Below are positions 50,693-63,456 of a stretch of DNA of 64,000 nt, in pieces; position 1 is the first letter of the stretch, and each line of letters begins with the position of its first letter. The notes under the pieces were generated by a model that saw nothing but the letters and a program-made list of their open reading frames with translations, made no database searches and was not told where the DNA came from. The position numbers and the translations under genes are program-made. Origin of the DNA: Parus major (lineage: Eukaryota; Chordata; Aves; Passeriformes; Paridae); contig NC_031769.1 in assembly GCF_001522545.3 (NCBI RefSeq), forward strand, positions 3,021,120-3,085,119. The letters are read 5' to 3'.

Positions 50693-52980
50693 AGATGAGC
50701 TCCAGTCTGGATACTTTTCTGCCTAACAATTTTATTGAGTTTCTTGTGAAATTTATCTTTCTGTAAGGAATCAAGGAAAAAATCTCTGCCTAAACATTCA
50801 CATGAAACTGTCAGAAAATTGTATTTTCTGAGAATGTGTTTTTTTCTGTCAAATTCAGTTGAACTGATGTACAGCATTCAGGTTTTAAGGGTACAGGGAT
50901 GATGTGGAGGAAGAGAAAAATAAATATATTTGCATATATATTTTACATAATATATATAATATATATATTAGATTGCTGGCCTTAGGGTATTAAAAGCCCT
51001 TCAGCATCTTTCAGCCCATTCCCACTGATGCTGCCTGTACAAAATTCCTGGATCTCCCACAGCTGCTCTGCAAATGAAATGTTCCTGGGAATGCCTACAG
51101 CTACAGCCACTCATGGATGAACAGTAAATTCATCATTTTCGGGGGCAAACTGAAAATGCAGAGTGAGAAGGGAGAGTTATTTTAAATGAAATGCAGTTTG
51201 TTCACCTGGTGTTTCTGTTTTATTTCAGAGAAAATAAACAACATTCAATGCCCATAGATTTCCCACATCTGTGGTGCTGGAAGAGGTATTAAAATGGATT
51301 TAGATTGAAACAACATGAGAATTTAATTGCTGTTGCAGAGCAAATCTGTTATTTGTTTTAAGTTCTTTTAAATAATGGAGAAAATTATCATAACTGGCTA
51401 ACAGAGACCTAATAACTAAAACTAGCTCAGCCAGAGGGCAGCAGGAAAAAAGAACATTTTAATATCTCTGAGGAAGTGAAAACAACTTGATACCCTTGAG
51501 CTTTATCATATCTCTAATCCTATCCAATCTACATTTTGCATTATCAGTTATCTTGCAAGCCTTTAGCAAACAAGAAAGAGGAAAGTAAAGGTCTAAAACA
51601 GTTTTATGCCAAATATCAAAAATGGTCAGATGTGGCTCCCAGGGAAGAAAAAACCAAATCTCGGGATTGCCCCTTCCCAAATGTGCAAATATCAGCAAGT
51701 GAAGTTGTTGACAAACTGGTTTAGAAGTCTTCAAACCAAAGCAAAACCTGGATTTATCCTAAATAACCCTTCAAAAACACATTTTGGTCACAGATTCTGA
51801 GCTGGAGAGAGACTGTGGGGCCAAAATCATTTGGAAAGGGGACGCAGCAGATAAAGAGTTTTCTTCCATCTAAAGCTCTCAGAGAATTAATATTCTCTTG
51901 GAGAATTTTGCTCTCCAAAAGGAGCCCACTGAGCAAGAACAGAGAGCTGCAGAAATGTGTTCTTGGGAAGGGCAGGAACAGAAAAATCCTTTATCACTTT
52001 GAAATCCTCATGAGAAATCCAGATACAGAGGCTGGAACAGGGAGGTCAGGCACTGAGCACACACAAAGGCTGGGAAATCATCAAACTCCCCAGCACAAAT
52101 TAAATCTGGATGAAAGATGTTCCTTGAGACTATTTTCCCCCAACATGTTCATTGGATTTACAGTCTAAGCCATACTGATAACAAAAAAAAAAAAAAAAAC
52201 AAACAAAAAAAATAACAAACTACAAGCAACTGGCATTTGTTCCTTTTTAAAAGAGCTGAGTGTTAAAAAACTGTTTATTATTTCCTGTTATAAGAAAATA
52301 AGTATTTAAAAATTTGAGATGGTACCAAAAAAGGGGGCAAAGTGGTTTAAATTGAGATTGGATTCTTTGAACTCTATTGGAAATAATAATTCTATGAAAG
52401 TATAACAGAATAATTTTTTTAATGTTGTTCTGTGGGGACAATATTTTTCCTGCTTTGTTTAAAATAGATCTTCTTTGTGTTTGAGGTGTTTTTTATAATG
52501 ATTCTGAAGTATTTTATGGGTGCATTTGTCATTTTTTTTGTTACCCCAGACACAAAGATCCACTGGCATCTGCCCCCACTCATACAAGAACATACATTTA
52601 ATTTTCAGTTTTAAAAATGTGTTCCAGGAACCAACAGTAGTAAAGAGCATTTGTGATAACCTTACAAACCACCCTACCAAGATGAGTCATAAAATACAGA
52701 AAATTCAAGACAATCAATTGGGCAAGGGTGAGTTACTGTCATCTATTCCCAATGCACATTAACATTTATAAATGCCCAATAAAAATGAGATTTCTAAAAA
52801 CTAAAGAGACCAAAGTCTAATCTAGGATAATTTTTGAGGGCCCTGCAGTAAAGAGAACATTAGGGGGATTTTTTTAGGATTGGTTATACCAATATCTAGA
52901 GGTGTCTATCATTAAGTAGAGAAGAACACAAAGTATAGAAGAACCAAAATTATATATTAATATAGATAAATATTTTAATC

Positions 52981-53172
52981 TGAGGCCCTGGCACAGGGTG
53001 CCCAGAGCAGCTCTGGCTGCCCCTGGATCTCTGGAAGTGTCCAAGGCCAGGCTGGATGGGGTTTGGAGGAGCCTGGGATGGTGGAAGGTGTCCCTGCCAT
53101 GGAAATGGTGGAACTGGATGGGTTTTAAGGTCCTTTCCAACCCTGGCCATTCCAGAATTCTCTGATTCCCAT
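52981..53172 (+). mobile_element. CR1 LINE 3' end
   Basis: Plus-strand CR1 from GCCCTGGCACAGGGTGCCCA to CCAGAATTCTCTGATTCCC. Confidence 0.93.
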
Positions 53173-53711
53173 CCAGACATCCCAGAATTTGGGGGGCTGA
53201 TCATTGCTCTAAGCAAATCTGACTTACTCAGGTGCAGAACTCAGCTCCAGCACACACAGGGAACTCCAGAGGCAGCTCTGATTCATTCATGGTGTGCTTT
53301 TAGCCAAAACTGGTGTTACATGGAACGGAATAAATACATCACAGAGATCATCAGATTTTGGTATAGATGGGATCCGTAGCTCCAAAATCTGCGCTTCCAA
53401 GTGATTTCCACATGGAGAGAAAAAAACCTGAGAGAAACCCAACTTTCTTGCCAGGAGCACAAGTTTCCCTGGAGTGAGCACTTCACCCCTTGCCCAGGGA
53501 GACAGAGAAGGGTTTGTGCACTGGGGTTCTGTGTCCCCAGGGACTGCAGTGACAGTAACTCGTGGCTTTAGGGCTGGCAGCGCTTTCTGAGGGGCCTCAC
53601 AGAGGTTAAAGAGCTGCTTGGATAAACAGCCACCTTGTTATTGCTTTGGCAGCCCCCTCCAGCTTGACAAACTCTGCTTTCCCAACCCCTTGGCTGGGCT
53701 CAGACGATCTT

Positions 53712-54398
53712 TGTGTTATAAATCTGTATTGTGATATTGGCTTTCACAAGTATTAGGATGAATATTATATGTTAGATACTTTTTGGCTATGTATGTACTT
53801 TTTTCTTGCTAACAAGTTTTAAGCTTAATGGAATCTCCTAAGTACAAAGCAAGGAAACCCCAGAGGGCAAAGACAGTGGGGCCCAAGCTGTTATCAGTGG
53901 AAGAACAATGGAGATCAGGCTGTTATCAGCAGCCAGGACCAGGCTGGTGGCAGCAGCAGAAGGATGTGCTGTGAAGCCCAGCTGTCACCAGGGCAGGACG
54001 AGAGGCCCAGACTGTTATCAACACTGACCATTTGCAGAAGAAAGGAAACCAAACTCAAAATAATTCTCATCAGCAAGAATAATGATGACCAGCAAAAATA
54101 GTGCTGAACGGCAAGAATAAAAACCATACAGAGCGTGTTCTAAATAGGCGGAACCAGGGAGGGGACATGCTAAATACCTCTTGAAAAAGTCTGAATATGC
54201 ATCAAACCCTCACAGCAGGAGGGGATAAAAAGGGTGTTCCCAAGATACCAGGAGTGTTCCTGGCAACCCACCAGGGCACCCGGCCGTTTTAACCTTTTGC
54301 TTTATTTCCTTTGTCTCCTAATTGTCTTTTTGTTTATATTAAACTTTTTATAATTTATTAAGTGAATCTCCTTTTTCACATTTGGAAGTTTGGTCTGC
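53712..54398 (+). mobile_element. ERV LTR, family C, class-I-like, with primer-site-like remnant
   Basis: It begins TGTGTTATAAATCTG. U3 carries four spaced copies of a GCTGTTATCA-like motif (53880-54030) and three (C)AGCAAGAATAA-like motifs (54072-54120). A TATA-like GGGATAAAAAGGG occurs at about 54220, and an ATTAAA signal at about 54340 in plus orientation. About 20 bp after it, near 54404, stands TGTGGGGGCCCTGGGATGAG, similar to the proline-tRNA primer-binding site of gamma-type retroviruses. I infer a solo or 5' LTR with a short leader. Target duplications were not resolved. Confidence 0.72.
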
Positions 54399-55317
54399 AG
54401 AGTTTGTGGGGGCCCTGGGATGAGCACTGACCCCTTCTGCTCCTCCAGGAAGGTTCCCAGCATCATTCCCTGATCCCCAGGCAGGGCCTAGAACCTGCCA
54501 CAGGACACACAGGAGCAGCAGGGTTTATTTCAAAGACTGGGAAAAAATCCCTTTATTGCAAGCCCTGCTGAGAGGGGCAGGAGGGAATACAAGAGACAAA
54601 GCCCTAATAGAGGAATAGTGTTGTAAATGTGACTTTTTCCATATTTTTGTCCTCTCTTCCTGCTCTTTTGCTTCATTTCCCCCTCCTCTCCATGCAGCTT
54701 TGGTTGTGCCTCACAGATCTCTCGTTTTCCTGCACAGAAAATCCTCGGGGGCTGCTGACTCAACAAACCCAAGGAATTACAGGCAACACTCTTGCTGGAG
54801 ACTTGAGAACTATTCCTCCAAGGGTTGGATATTAACAGCTGAGCAACACAAAAAAATCACTGATTCTGATTTTAATTTTTTTTTTTTAATTTTTTACAGC
54901 TTCCTTTGTTAAGAACTTTTTCTAATGCCCAATTTGTTATTTGACTGCTCATCCAACCCTCCTGCAAGCTCATGAACGCAAAACCAGCAGGGGAAAAGAA
55001 AAACCCCACATTAATTAATGCCCTTAAATCCCTGTTGTCATCATTTTATTTGTCTCTCACAGAATTTTTTCCAACTTCCAGAGGGTCAAAAAAGGGAATA
55101 TTATCATGTAATATTGGCTGACTGTTTTGTGCCTTGTTTCCTGCTGCTTTGCATTTCTAAGACCAAGATGTCTTGCCTGTCTAAAGGAAAGTTGAGGTAG
55201 ATACCTGTGTTTGTTCACAGCATTGTGAGCCACATTTTGGTAAAATATGTGCATTTTTAGACTTTTTTCTCCCCCTGCCATTCATCATTTGTGCAAATCA
55301 GCTTCATAAACTTAAAA

Positions 55318-55443
55318 ATCTTCAAGACCAGACTGGACAGGGGTCTGAAAATCTTGGTCTGGTGGGAGGTGTCCCTGCCAGGACACCGGATATTACCTGA
55401 CATTTAAGGTCCCTTCCTACCCAAACCATTCTGTAATTCTATG
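55318..55443 (+). mobile_element. CR1 LINE 3' end
   Basis: TCTTCAAGACCAGACTGGAC to CCATTCTGTAATTCTATGG, plus strand, with a short internal deletion. Confidence 0.88.
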
Positions 55444-57131
55444 GAAAACATGTTAAAATTTTAACCAGGTGTCTTTCTTTAGCTTGTGCAATAACCTGAC
55501 TGGCACTTGAGCACCAACACAATACCCAGGGCTCCCACCACCTTCAGGTGTCTCAGGCAGGTGTGCAAACACACTGAGTTTTCTCAGAAAAACCCTCCTG
55601 AGACTTAGAGATAAATCAGGTGGAAATCTCACCCTGAGAGAACTCTGGCACTCTCTGTAAGTCCCTGTCCCACCTGAGTGACAGGACAGCGACCATCAGG
55701 GACTTGAAATCCTAATTTTTGTGCCTTTGAAATGTCCTTGAAGTTGGTTGGTATCAAGTGGTTTTGCCACGCTGATTTTCTCAGGTGATTTTTTGTGATA
55801 CCAGAGTTCTGAACCTGCTCTTTGAAACTGCTTTACCTGGTGTTACACATCCAAAGACTTTGTTTTTCTCTCTTAAACATGGTTTTTAAGAGGTTGCTAT
55901 TTTCTCCTGATTGCCCCCAGCACCAGCTTCTCCTACAAAATGGAAAAGCTCCAGCAGCATTAATGCCTTGGTTAGCTGAGTCTTTATCTCCTATGGAGAA
56001 CACTCCCAGCAGTCCCCTGGCTGTGTTTGTATATAAAATATTTATATTTTCATTACATAAATAACAGGGAAGTCGCATGCAACTGTGCACTGTGTTTGAG
56101 AAACCTGCAGTCCTACAGAGAGCTTGACTTCTCTAACAGGGTTATGAGATGCTACAAATCACCAGGCAGGTAAACTCATTAAAAGCTCTCTCATTAAACC
56201 TTGGAATGGAAAAAATAGTTTGCTTAAAGAGCAGGGACCAACCCAAGCTTTTTTATCTGTGCCTGAGGAGCCTCAGGTTTGGGCTGTGCTTAAAATCATT
56301 ACAGCCTGGGAGAGAAACTTGTAGAATATTGTCTTGTCTGAATACACTGTGCTTTTAAAAATAACAGAGGCTGAAATGTAAATGATTCTATTTGGAGGCA
56401 GCCTGGCCCTGGGAGTGACAGCCAGGGATGAATAATTGCAGATACAGAGAGTTCTGTGCTCTCTAACCTGTCCACACCCTGAGAAGATTGAGAAATATTC
56501 CCCCCTTCAGCAAAGAGGGGCTGAGCAAACACTGCAGTTTCTCTCCTCACCTCGTCATGAATTATCACCAGATCCAGGTTTCATCCTGTGCTTGGTGAGG
56601 ATGCACATCCAAATCTGTGTTTGCCCATCTCAGTCAGAGATCTCACTTCAGTGTTGTTATACAAGAGGAATTTTTGGACTTCTCCTTATTTCTCTCTTTT
56701 TTTAAGGGAGAGCATTCTTCCCAGCTACTCAAACATTACACAGACTATTCTACCACAGCAAACATTTAGGCTTAGCAATATTAAATATGTACCCACAAAA
56801 AATTCCAAGTATTAGGTGAAGAAATACATCTGATGGAAATATTCTGGACAGTTAAAACACCTGCATTGCAGTTACATTTAAAATTCAGTTCATACACCAA
56901 GCCAACTTTGTGAGTCATGAAACTCATTGTTTCTCAAGTACATTTGGAACTGGACAAAGGAACGATGGTTTAGGATCCTTTCTCCTCCATAATTTTATGA
57001 TGACTTTTGTTAATATTTTCCAATTAAAAAAAAAACAACCTCATAGCCCAGTTTTGTCACAGATGAATGGAATGCAAAGTCAATCAAAATGCCAGTGAAA
57101 GTGAATTCAGCAGCAAAAATAAAAAGACATA

Positions 57132-57240
57132 GTAGAATCCTCAAATGGTTTGGGTTGGAAGGGAGCTCAAACATCATCCATTTCCAACCCCCTGCCATGG
57201 ACAGGGACTCCTCCCACTGTCCCAGGTTGTTCAGAATTCC
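57132..57240 (-). mobile_element. CR1 LINE 3' end
   Basis: TAGAATCCTCAAATGGTTTG, then CCTGCCATGGACAGGGACTC and CCCAGGTTGTTCAG in the reverse CR1 order. Confidence 0.9.
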
Positions 57241-60205
57241 TTCCAAAGCAAAGAATGGAAATGACTGGGAAGAGTTGAGCCAGCTGAAAGAAATGGGTTA
57301 AAATCAGCTAAAATAGCAACATAGGCATTTAAATCTAGGACAGCACTTAAAATGGCAAAAAAAATAGGAAAACTGAAGAATTCCTCTAAAGGCCTTGCAG
57401 GCATCAGGGTGCCTTCAGTGCTGAGGGGTTCATAGGTCAGGTTAATGCAGGACAGCCTGTTGAACACAGGAAAAACTGAACCACCCTTGACTCTGACAGT
57501 TAGAACTGGCTTAAAAATGCTCATTTCTAATTAATTCTTTGCAAATTATATTCTTGTTGACTGGTCAGAGCCCATACTTGAAGCCACCTGGAATTTCCCA
57601 TTCATACTTGGTTCTCTTTTTGTCTTTTCTTGATTTGTTTATGGATGTGGACATCATTTTGGGGGCTTTTGTGGGTGAAATGGGTCTGACCAGATGTGCT
57701 TAGATAAAAACAGTATATAAACAGTTTTTTTCCAGGAACTTTGTGGAGTCTAAGATGAATTTCAATTACTCTACATTTTTTAAAAGTCACATCCACTCCC
57801 TTAGTAGAAAATTGGAAAATCTGCATGACAGGAAAGTGTCAATTTGAGGTCAGCACAGCACATTAGAGGTGGCTCTCAGGGAAAAGGTGTGCCCCAGTGG
57901 AGAGAAATGTGTTACCACAAGAACTGCAAAAGAATCACAGCAAGGGAAGAAACATGAATGACATTATATCATTCCTGAAATTTGGTCTGTGAAAAGAAAT
58001 GTAGGGATTTAATGTGAAATGAATACTATACACAAATTATTGTGTGATCTCTGTGGTGGGCTCTGTGTGTGCAAACAGACAAATTCATCTGTGTTAAATG
58101 GTTAACTTTAATATCTGAATTCCTCTAAAAGGAAAACCTTATAACCATAAATAAGATCACAAACTTTGCAGGAGCAGCAAATAAAAAGAAGAGTTTTTTC
58201 TTATTAGCTTGGGTTTGCTATTTGGTATTTCATTAAGAACTGTTCTTTCCACAAGCTGGAGCTGATCACTAATTATCCAGCTCAGCAACCACTGTTATGT
58301 CCTGAAACGTGAGCAACTGGGAATTTTCTGTCCTTCTCCATCTGCCAGGAAGGTCACCCATCTGAGAGCTCAAGAGGTTTGTTCATTTATTTCCCTTAAT
58401 TAAAAACTGTTCACCTCCAAATAACAAGACACCTTCTGAGGGTCTCAAGCTGAGCACCAAAAATCTTGAAATACTGAAGGTTGTTGGTCATTTAACAGAA
58501 ATTACTTTTATCTTTTGAGTCATTTAATTATTTTGGTTGCAGTCTGAAAAATATGCTTGCATGGCCAGGAATTCAACTTCCCAGTTTCTCCCAGGGCAGG
58601 ATCCATGTCATCAACACTTCTGTATCAAAAAAACCAACATTTGAATTTGAGCTAAACTCCTTTTATAGTCAGGAATCTCACATGAATATCAGCACCTAAA
58701 TCAGGTTAAATCTGGGGGTTTTCCCTCTTCCCATTAGCTTAGAGGAAGTTTTCAGTAGTAATTTTAGAGATGTATTATAAAAATTAAACAATCAATTTTT
58801 AATAAGCAATCATTTCTGCCTGACCAGAAGTCTAAGGAAGAGTCACAGGGACCATGCTCTAGATAAAAATCCCAAGACCAATTATATTTGTATGTAAAGG
58901 ACTATATTATTTGAATAAACACAACTGTGGTACCAGTTCCAACCCAATTCTACAGAATTTCACTGAATTATTCCCATTCCCATTTCCGATGTGCAGCGAA
59001 ATGGAATCAAAGTAAGAGCCAAAAGGAAAGAAAATGCAATTTTTTTGTGCCAAAGTAAAAACAAATTCTGTGTGCTGCCTGCTATGAGACAGGCCACATA
59101 ATACACAAGAGCAAAAAAAAACTCTGCAAAAACTGCTGAAAGATGCTTTGGTCACAGCACCATCACATTCCACAGCTGTCATTTAAAAATAAAACTAACA
59201 AAATGTTGCTTCAAATACTTTCTTTCAAATCCTGACTATTAAAGCGAACTAATGTGAGAATTTCTGTGTATTAAGCAAGTGTAAAGCATTTGCCTGGAAG
59301 TTGTAGAAGGCTCTTGATGGGAATGAGCTGGAGGATTTAAATCCTGGTGCTATTTATCACTGAATCCCTGTGAGCAGTGCTCCTGGAGAAGAGCAGAAAA
59401 GCACATTTGTGATCAACAGTTTAATACAGAATTCTGCTGAAATGCAACAAGAGGTTCTTGCAGGGCTTGTGTACGACTCCTCACAGCTACAAAAGGGAAA
59501 AAAAATATCTTTGTTCAGTGGTTTTGTGGCTGTTATGTGAGGAGAGATGCATCACTGTGTGTAGGGACCATGGAGAGGCAGAATTACAATCCCCAGACGT
59601 GTTAGCACGGAGTTATTAATGGAAGAGAACGTTGTCTAGTAAGAAAAGATTTGTGGGGAAAACTAATCCCAGTCATCTTCACAAAGGATATCTTCAGAAA
59701 GATGATGGATGGCTTTAAGTGTCTTTAGTATCTTTAGAGGCCCATTTGTATTGTTCCTTAAAATTGCTCCTCTGAAAATGGAGGCCTCCAAAAGCACTGC
59801 CTGGAATATCTCGAGGTTTAGGTTTCACAGGGGGGGACGAAGGGAATCTCTAATTTTATCCCTCTGTCTGGAAAAAAAAATATTCTTAAACCAATGGATT
59901 TGAAACAGAAGACCCACTATTTTTATTTTTCTTTTTCTAATTATTACTTCATTTTATTTTGAATCTTGGTTAAAAACAGTGAACAAATGCCCTCAAGGGA
60001 TGGACTTGCCCTTCTCAGGATGAGCAGTGATCACAGTCCTAATCCATTAACGAAGGAGCCTGGAAAAGTCTTAACCCAAACTAAAAGACCACCCAGAAAA
60101 ATCCAGAATCAGTGCCAGCACCAGATCCTTCCCTCTTGGCAAGGGCTGCCCTTAAGAACATGTATTTATATCAGAACAATGCAAATAAAATCATTTTTTC
60201 CTTAC

Positions 60206-60366
60206 CACAGGAAGCAATACGAGGCTGAGCAAGCAGACCTTCCAGTTGATGGCCATCTTCTCTCCTAATTGTGGACAAGTTTTGCTCGTTAACTCTGTGA
60301 TTAGGAGGGAAGCACAGGCTCTCTGCAGATATTTTGGTTGAGGTCTTCTCGTCAAGGCTCAGATCT
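60206..60366 (-). CDS. ADCYAP1R1: ADCYAP1R1 exon 2: 5' UTR end, start codon and signal peptide
   Basis: On the minus strand a pyrimidine-rich acceptor ending TTTTGCTGCAG precedes 60366, and the exon ends at 60206 before the donor GTAAGG. The coding part is 60256-60206, 17 codons in phase 0. The part at 60257-60366 is 5' UTR and contains no earlier ATG. The start codon has A at -3 and G at +4, a strong Kozak context. The peptide MAINWKVCLLSLVLLPV has a basic residue followed by a run of leucine and valine, as in a secretory signal peptide. It is finished by VAAT at the start of exon 3, with cleavage probably just before HSNC. Sequence similarity to mammalian PAC1 is weak here, as usual for signal peptides, so the assignment rests on the length, phase, splice sites and in-frame join to exon 3. 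The noncoding first exon should lie further right. Confidence 0.87.
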
Positions 60367-61996
60367 CTGCAGCAAAAGAGGAAAATAATTATAAACCATG
60401 GAGAGAATGAAAAAGAAATGGACAGAAAACAGAGAACCCAACACTTGAAGTGGGAGTTGCACTTATTAGAGATCAACCAGCCTTGCAGATATAAAGGTGG
60501 TCTTTTATTGGTCTAATTAAAAGGCAAAGGACTTTGTAAGATCAGTAACATGTCAAAGAAATGCTAGAATGGGTTCTGTAGCTGCAAACACCTAAATTGA
60601 ACCCAGGAGAGAAGGAAGGGTGGATTATTTTGAAGAAAAAAAGACCTGTCTGCTTCATCTCTGAATCTGTGGTTCACCCTTCATGATTTTCAGTATTGTC
60701 TTAAAAGCAAAACTGTCTGGGGGCTTTTTAGGGGTCTGGTTCCCAAAACAGTTTGTCCAGATATCAAAATCCTGGTTATTACCAGACTTGTTAATAACCT
60801 GTTAATAAGATTGTTAATGACCTCTCTGAGAACTTGGGAGTAGAGGGGCAAAGGAATGAATTGTAGTCTCAGGTGAAAGATTCACCCAGGACATAATCAG
60901 GAATGATTTATATGAACAACAATGTCACCCATGTCTGTGACTTCCACTGCTTGGCCTCTGCCCAGAAAGGATTGAAGACTTGGGGGAAAGGTGTTTTGAG
61001 ATTCAGATTTATTTTTCATTACCCTAGTTTGATTTGTAAAGGAGTGGTTTGTATAAGAACTTTTAGAACCAAAGGACACTCGGGTTTTTATACTGACTGC
61101 AACACGCTGCCAGGACATCAGCATTTAGAAAGGAGAGAGTCTTTCAATTAAAAAATAAAGCAGGAAAATTAATCTCTTTCTAAATTTTGGGAGAACAATG
61201 ATTCATGAAATTCACTCTAAACTGATCTGTTTTCTTCTGTCCTCACTTGATCAGTCACTCACGCTCTGTTCTGGCACTGAATTTAATTACTTAACTGCAT
61301 TTCTGATGGTTTATCAAATAATGAGCAATTGATAAGATCTCAGCTGAGGAGGACAGCAAACATCCCTGGTGACATTCAGCCACGAGGACTTGGAATTCCA
61401 TTAACAGAAGCAAGACAAAACCAGACAGACGCATTAGCAGCCATTGGATTTGGAATTATTTCCTGATCTTTTGCACTCCTGTGTGCAGCTGGGTCCAGGA
61501 AAGCCAGAGAAGGATGTGGAGGTTGTATTCTGTCCTCTTATTCTGTCACTGCAATGCATCAGGAGATGATCAGGATGCAGTGGAAGGGTGGGAGATGCCT
61601 GACTAAAAGATGGACACATACAGATGTCCTGGGGGAAAGTGGTGACTTTTAGAGCACATTCTTTTGACTTTAACCTGGCAATCCCGAGGTTTGAAAAGTG
61701 GAGGGTTGTTGTTTTCTGTCTTCTCTGAGTTTCAAAGGAGCTTCTAAACAGACAACAAGAACATCTGCAAACCATTTTGTGGCTTTTCTTTCACATATTG
61801 CAGGGAAAATAAAAGAATCTACTTCATATTTTGCCTTCAAGGTAGTCATGGAAACCTGCACCAAATACTGGGCTGAGGCCTTCATGTCATCCACAGAGAC
61901 TGGAGTGTTTATTAGGGAAAAACAGCTACCACAACTGCCCTGGACCTGCATCAGAGCCTTTTCTATTGCTGAGTTGTTCCTGGCATGTCCACCTAC

Positions 61997-62077
61997 TACT
62001 AATTAAAGGCTACTTATCTCTATTATCAATTAAAGGGAAGTTATCTCTATCACAAATAAAAGCCCAGCTACCTCCTC
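61997..62077. repeat. Three tandem 27-bp degenerate units
   Basis: Units are 61997-62023, 62024-62050 and 62051-62077. The first two share AATTAAAG and TTATCTCTAT. The third is more diverged (AAATAAAAGC, GCTACCTCCTC). Confidence 0.75.
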
Positions 62078-63456
62078 AATAAGTACTATCAGCCATGCTA
62101 TGCTGCAAAAATAAACCTTTTTTAAAAACATAGGTAATGGTGATAAAACATTACCATTCAGTACAGAAAAGAAGAAATAAATATATCACTATTGGATTTG
62201 GAAGGGAAGCTTGAATGATTATATTTTCTTCTGATGTCACTGGTTGATAAATCCTGTAATTTCATTACTGATGCTTCATGTTGTTGTTTTATCTGCATCT
62301 GCCACTGTAATTAAAATTAGTGAAGTCAGGAGAGCCAATACCAGAGGGGTTGCACCTTTCAGTTATGGACAAACAGTTCCTCAGAATAATATTCAGTTAT
62401 CTCTGGTGAAACAGAAGGGCTGTTGAAGTGTCTGAGAATCTGAAAATCAGCTGATTGTTGCCAAAACAGAATGAGTTTCAGGGGTTTATTTCAAGCATGG
62501 CTGATACACAGGAAGAAAGAAGAAAAAATAAAAAGAACAATGTTTTGGTCACCTAGTGACTTAAGAAAATAATTCATCCCTTCTGAAGGTGAATTTGTTT
62601 GTCCACTGGAAATGCTTTCAGTGCCACAGCAGATTCTTTATGGAAGTATCTGAGTTGCTCCAAGGGTAGGTTGGAAAAGCTCTGGCAAAACTTGTTCTGC
62701 TGCAAGTGCCCATTTCTTTCTCCATCTAAAAAGGTCTCTGGAGGCTGGTGAGGACAATTCCTCCATGAGAAGCCCAGAAGTGTCAACTGCACAATCTGAT
62801 GTCACCAATGAACAAAACCACATAGTGAGACCTTTCTAGGTACGATGGGACTGCTCCCAGGGAGGCATAAAAAATGTAATTAATCACTGCTCAAAAGGGT
62901 AAAAAGTCCCCGTATCAAATATGGGTAAACTTGTTACACAGCATCGCAGAGTGTACCCACTGGATGAATGAAATGAGAATTTTTTTGATAATGAAAGAGG
63001 ATTTTTAGTGGCTTTCCAAGGCAGTTACGAGCTCTTACTGAGATCTCACCCAAAAGAAACCACCTGATCTGCTGGGCTCCTGGTTGTGGTCCTCTGGGAC
63101 GTGTGCCAGTGGTTTGAAAGGAAACCAAGACATCTCAAAGCTGACCCACAGTGGTTTAGACCACTGATGATCTAATGGGAATTCATTACTTAATTCACCT
63201 CACTCCAGGGTCCAGGCAGGGCCTCCCACCACATCCTCTTCCTGCCCCACAACCAAGCTACTTTCAGATTTCAGTGGAAATGTGAAAGCTTCTGACAAAG
63301 TGCAGGAGAAATTGAGGTTTTGCAGACTGAATACATGTCAGGAAAGTCAAACACCCCATGTCCAGTTACTCCAATACTTCTTAGAGACATGAAGGACATT
63401 TCCCTATGAAGAATAAACATGAGTGGAGAATTACTGGCAAAATATATGAACATGTA

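Larger units (their letters stand above)
32337..60205 (-). other. ADCYAP1R1 intron between exons 2 and 3
   Basis: A 27,869-bp intron with GT at 60205-60204 and AG at 32338-32337 on the minus strand. Most LTR insertions and the younger CR1 copies of the window are here. Stretches where I see nothing specific are 32400-33590, 34900-37140, 38690-40260, 41670-42770, 43150-44750, 44860-46280, 47340-47900, 50700-52980, 53180-53700, 54430-55310, 55450-57130 and 57240-60205, apart from short simple repeats and items noted elsewhere. Confidence 0.85.
5046..60366 (-). other. ADCYAP1R1: ADCYAP1R1 gene, partial (exons 2 to 4 with two complete introns)
   Basis: This is the part of the PACAP type 1 receptor gene inside the window, transcribed right to left. 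The receptor is a plasma-membrane class B GPCR that binds PACAP and, more weakly, VIP, and signals through Gs and Gq in neurons, pituitary and adrenal medulla. Three exons with canonical AG/GT borders join in frame to give a signal peptide and the beginning of the ectodomain. Spacing is 27,869 bp between exons 2 and 3 and 27,077 bp between exons 3 and 4. Exon 4 encodes 35 full codons, the same number as the matching human stretch as I recall it. The noncoding exon 1 and promoter are not in the window, and 60367-64000 has no CpG-rich stretch. Exons for the last ectodomain cysteines, the seven helices and the C-tail are also missing and should lie to the left of position 1. VIPR1, VIPR2 and GHRHR are the alternatives, but the [16 protein letters not shown] stretch and the N-terminal HSNC..KKEQ motif point to PAC1. 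Confidence 0.93.

Noticed and set aside
53712..54430. Search for retroviral gag, pol or env next to the LTRs
   Set aside because: No frame near any LTR shows protease, reverse transcriptase, integrase or envelope motifs; the elements are solo or nearly so.
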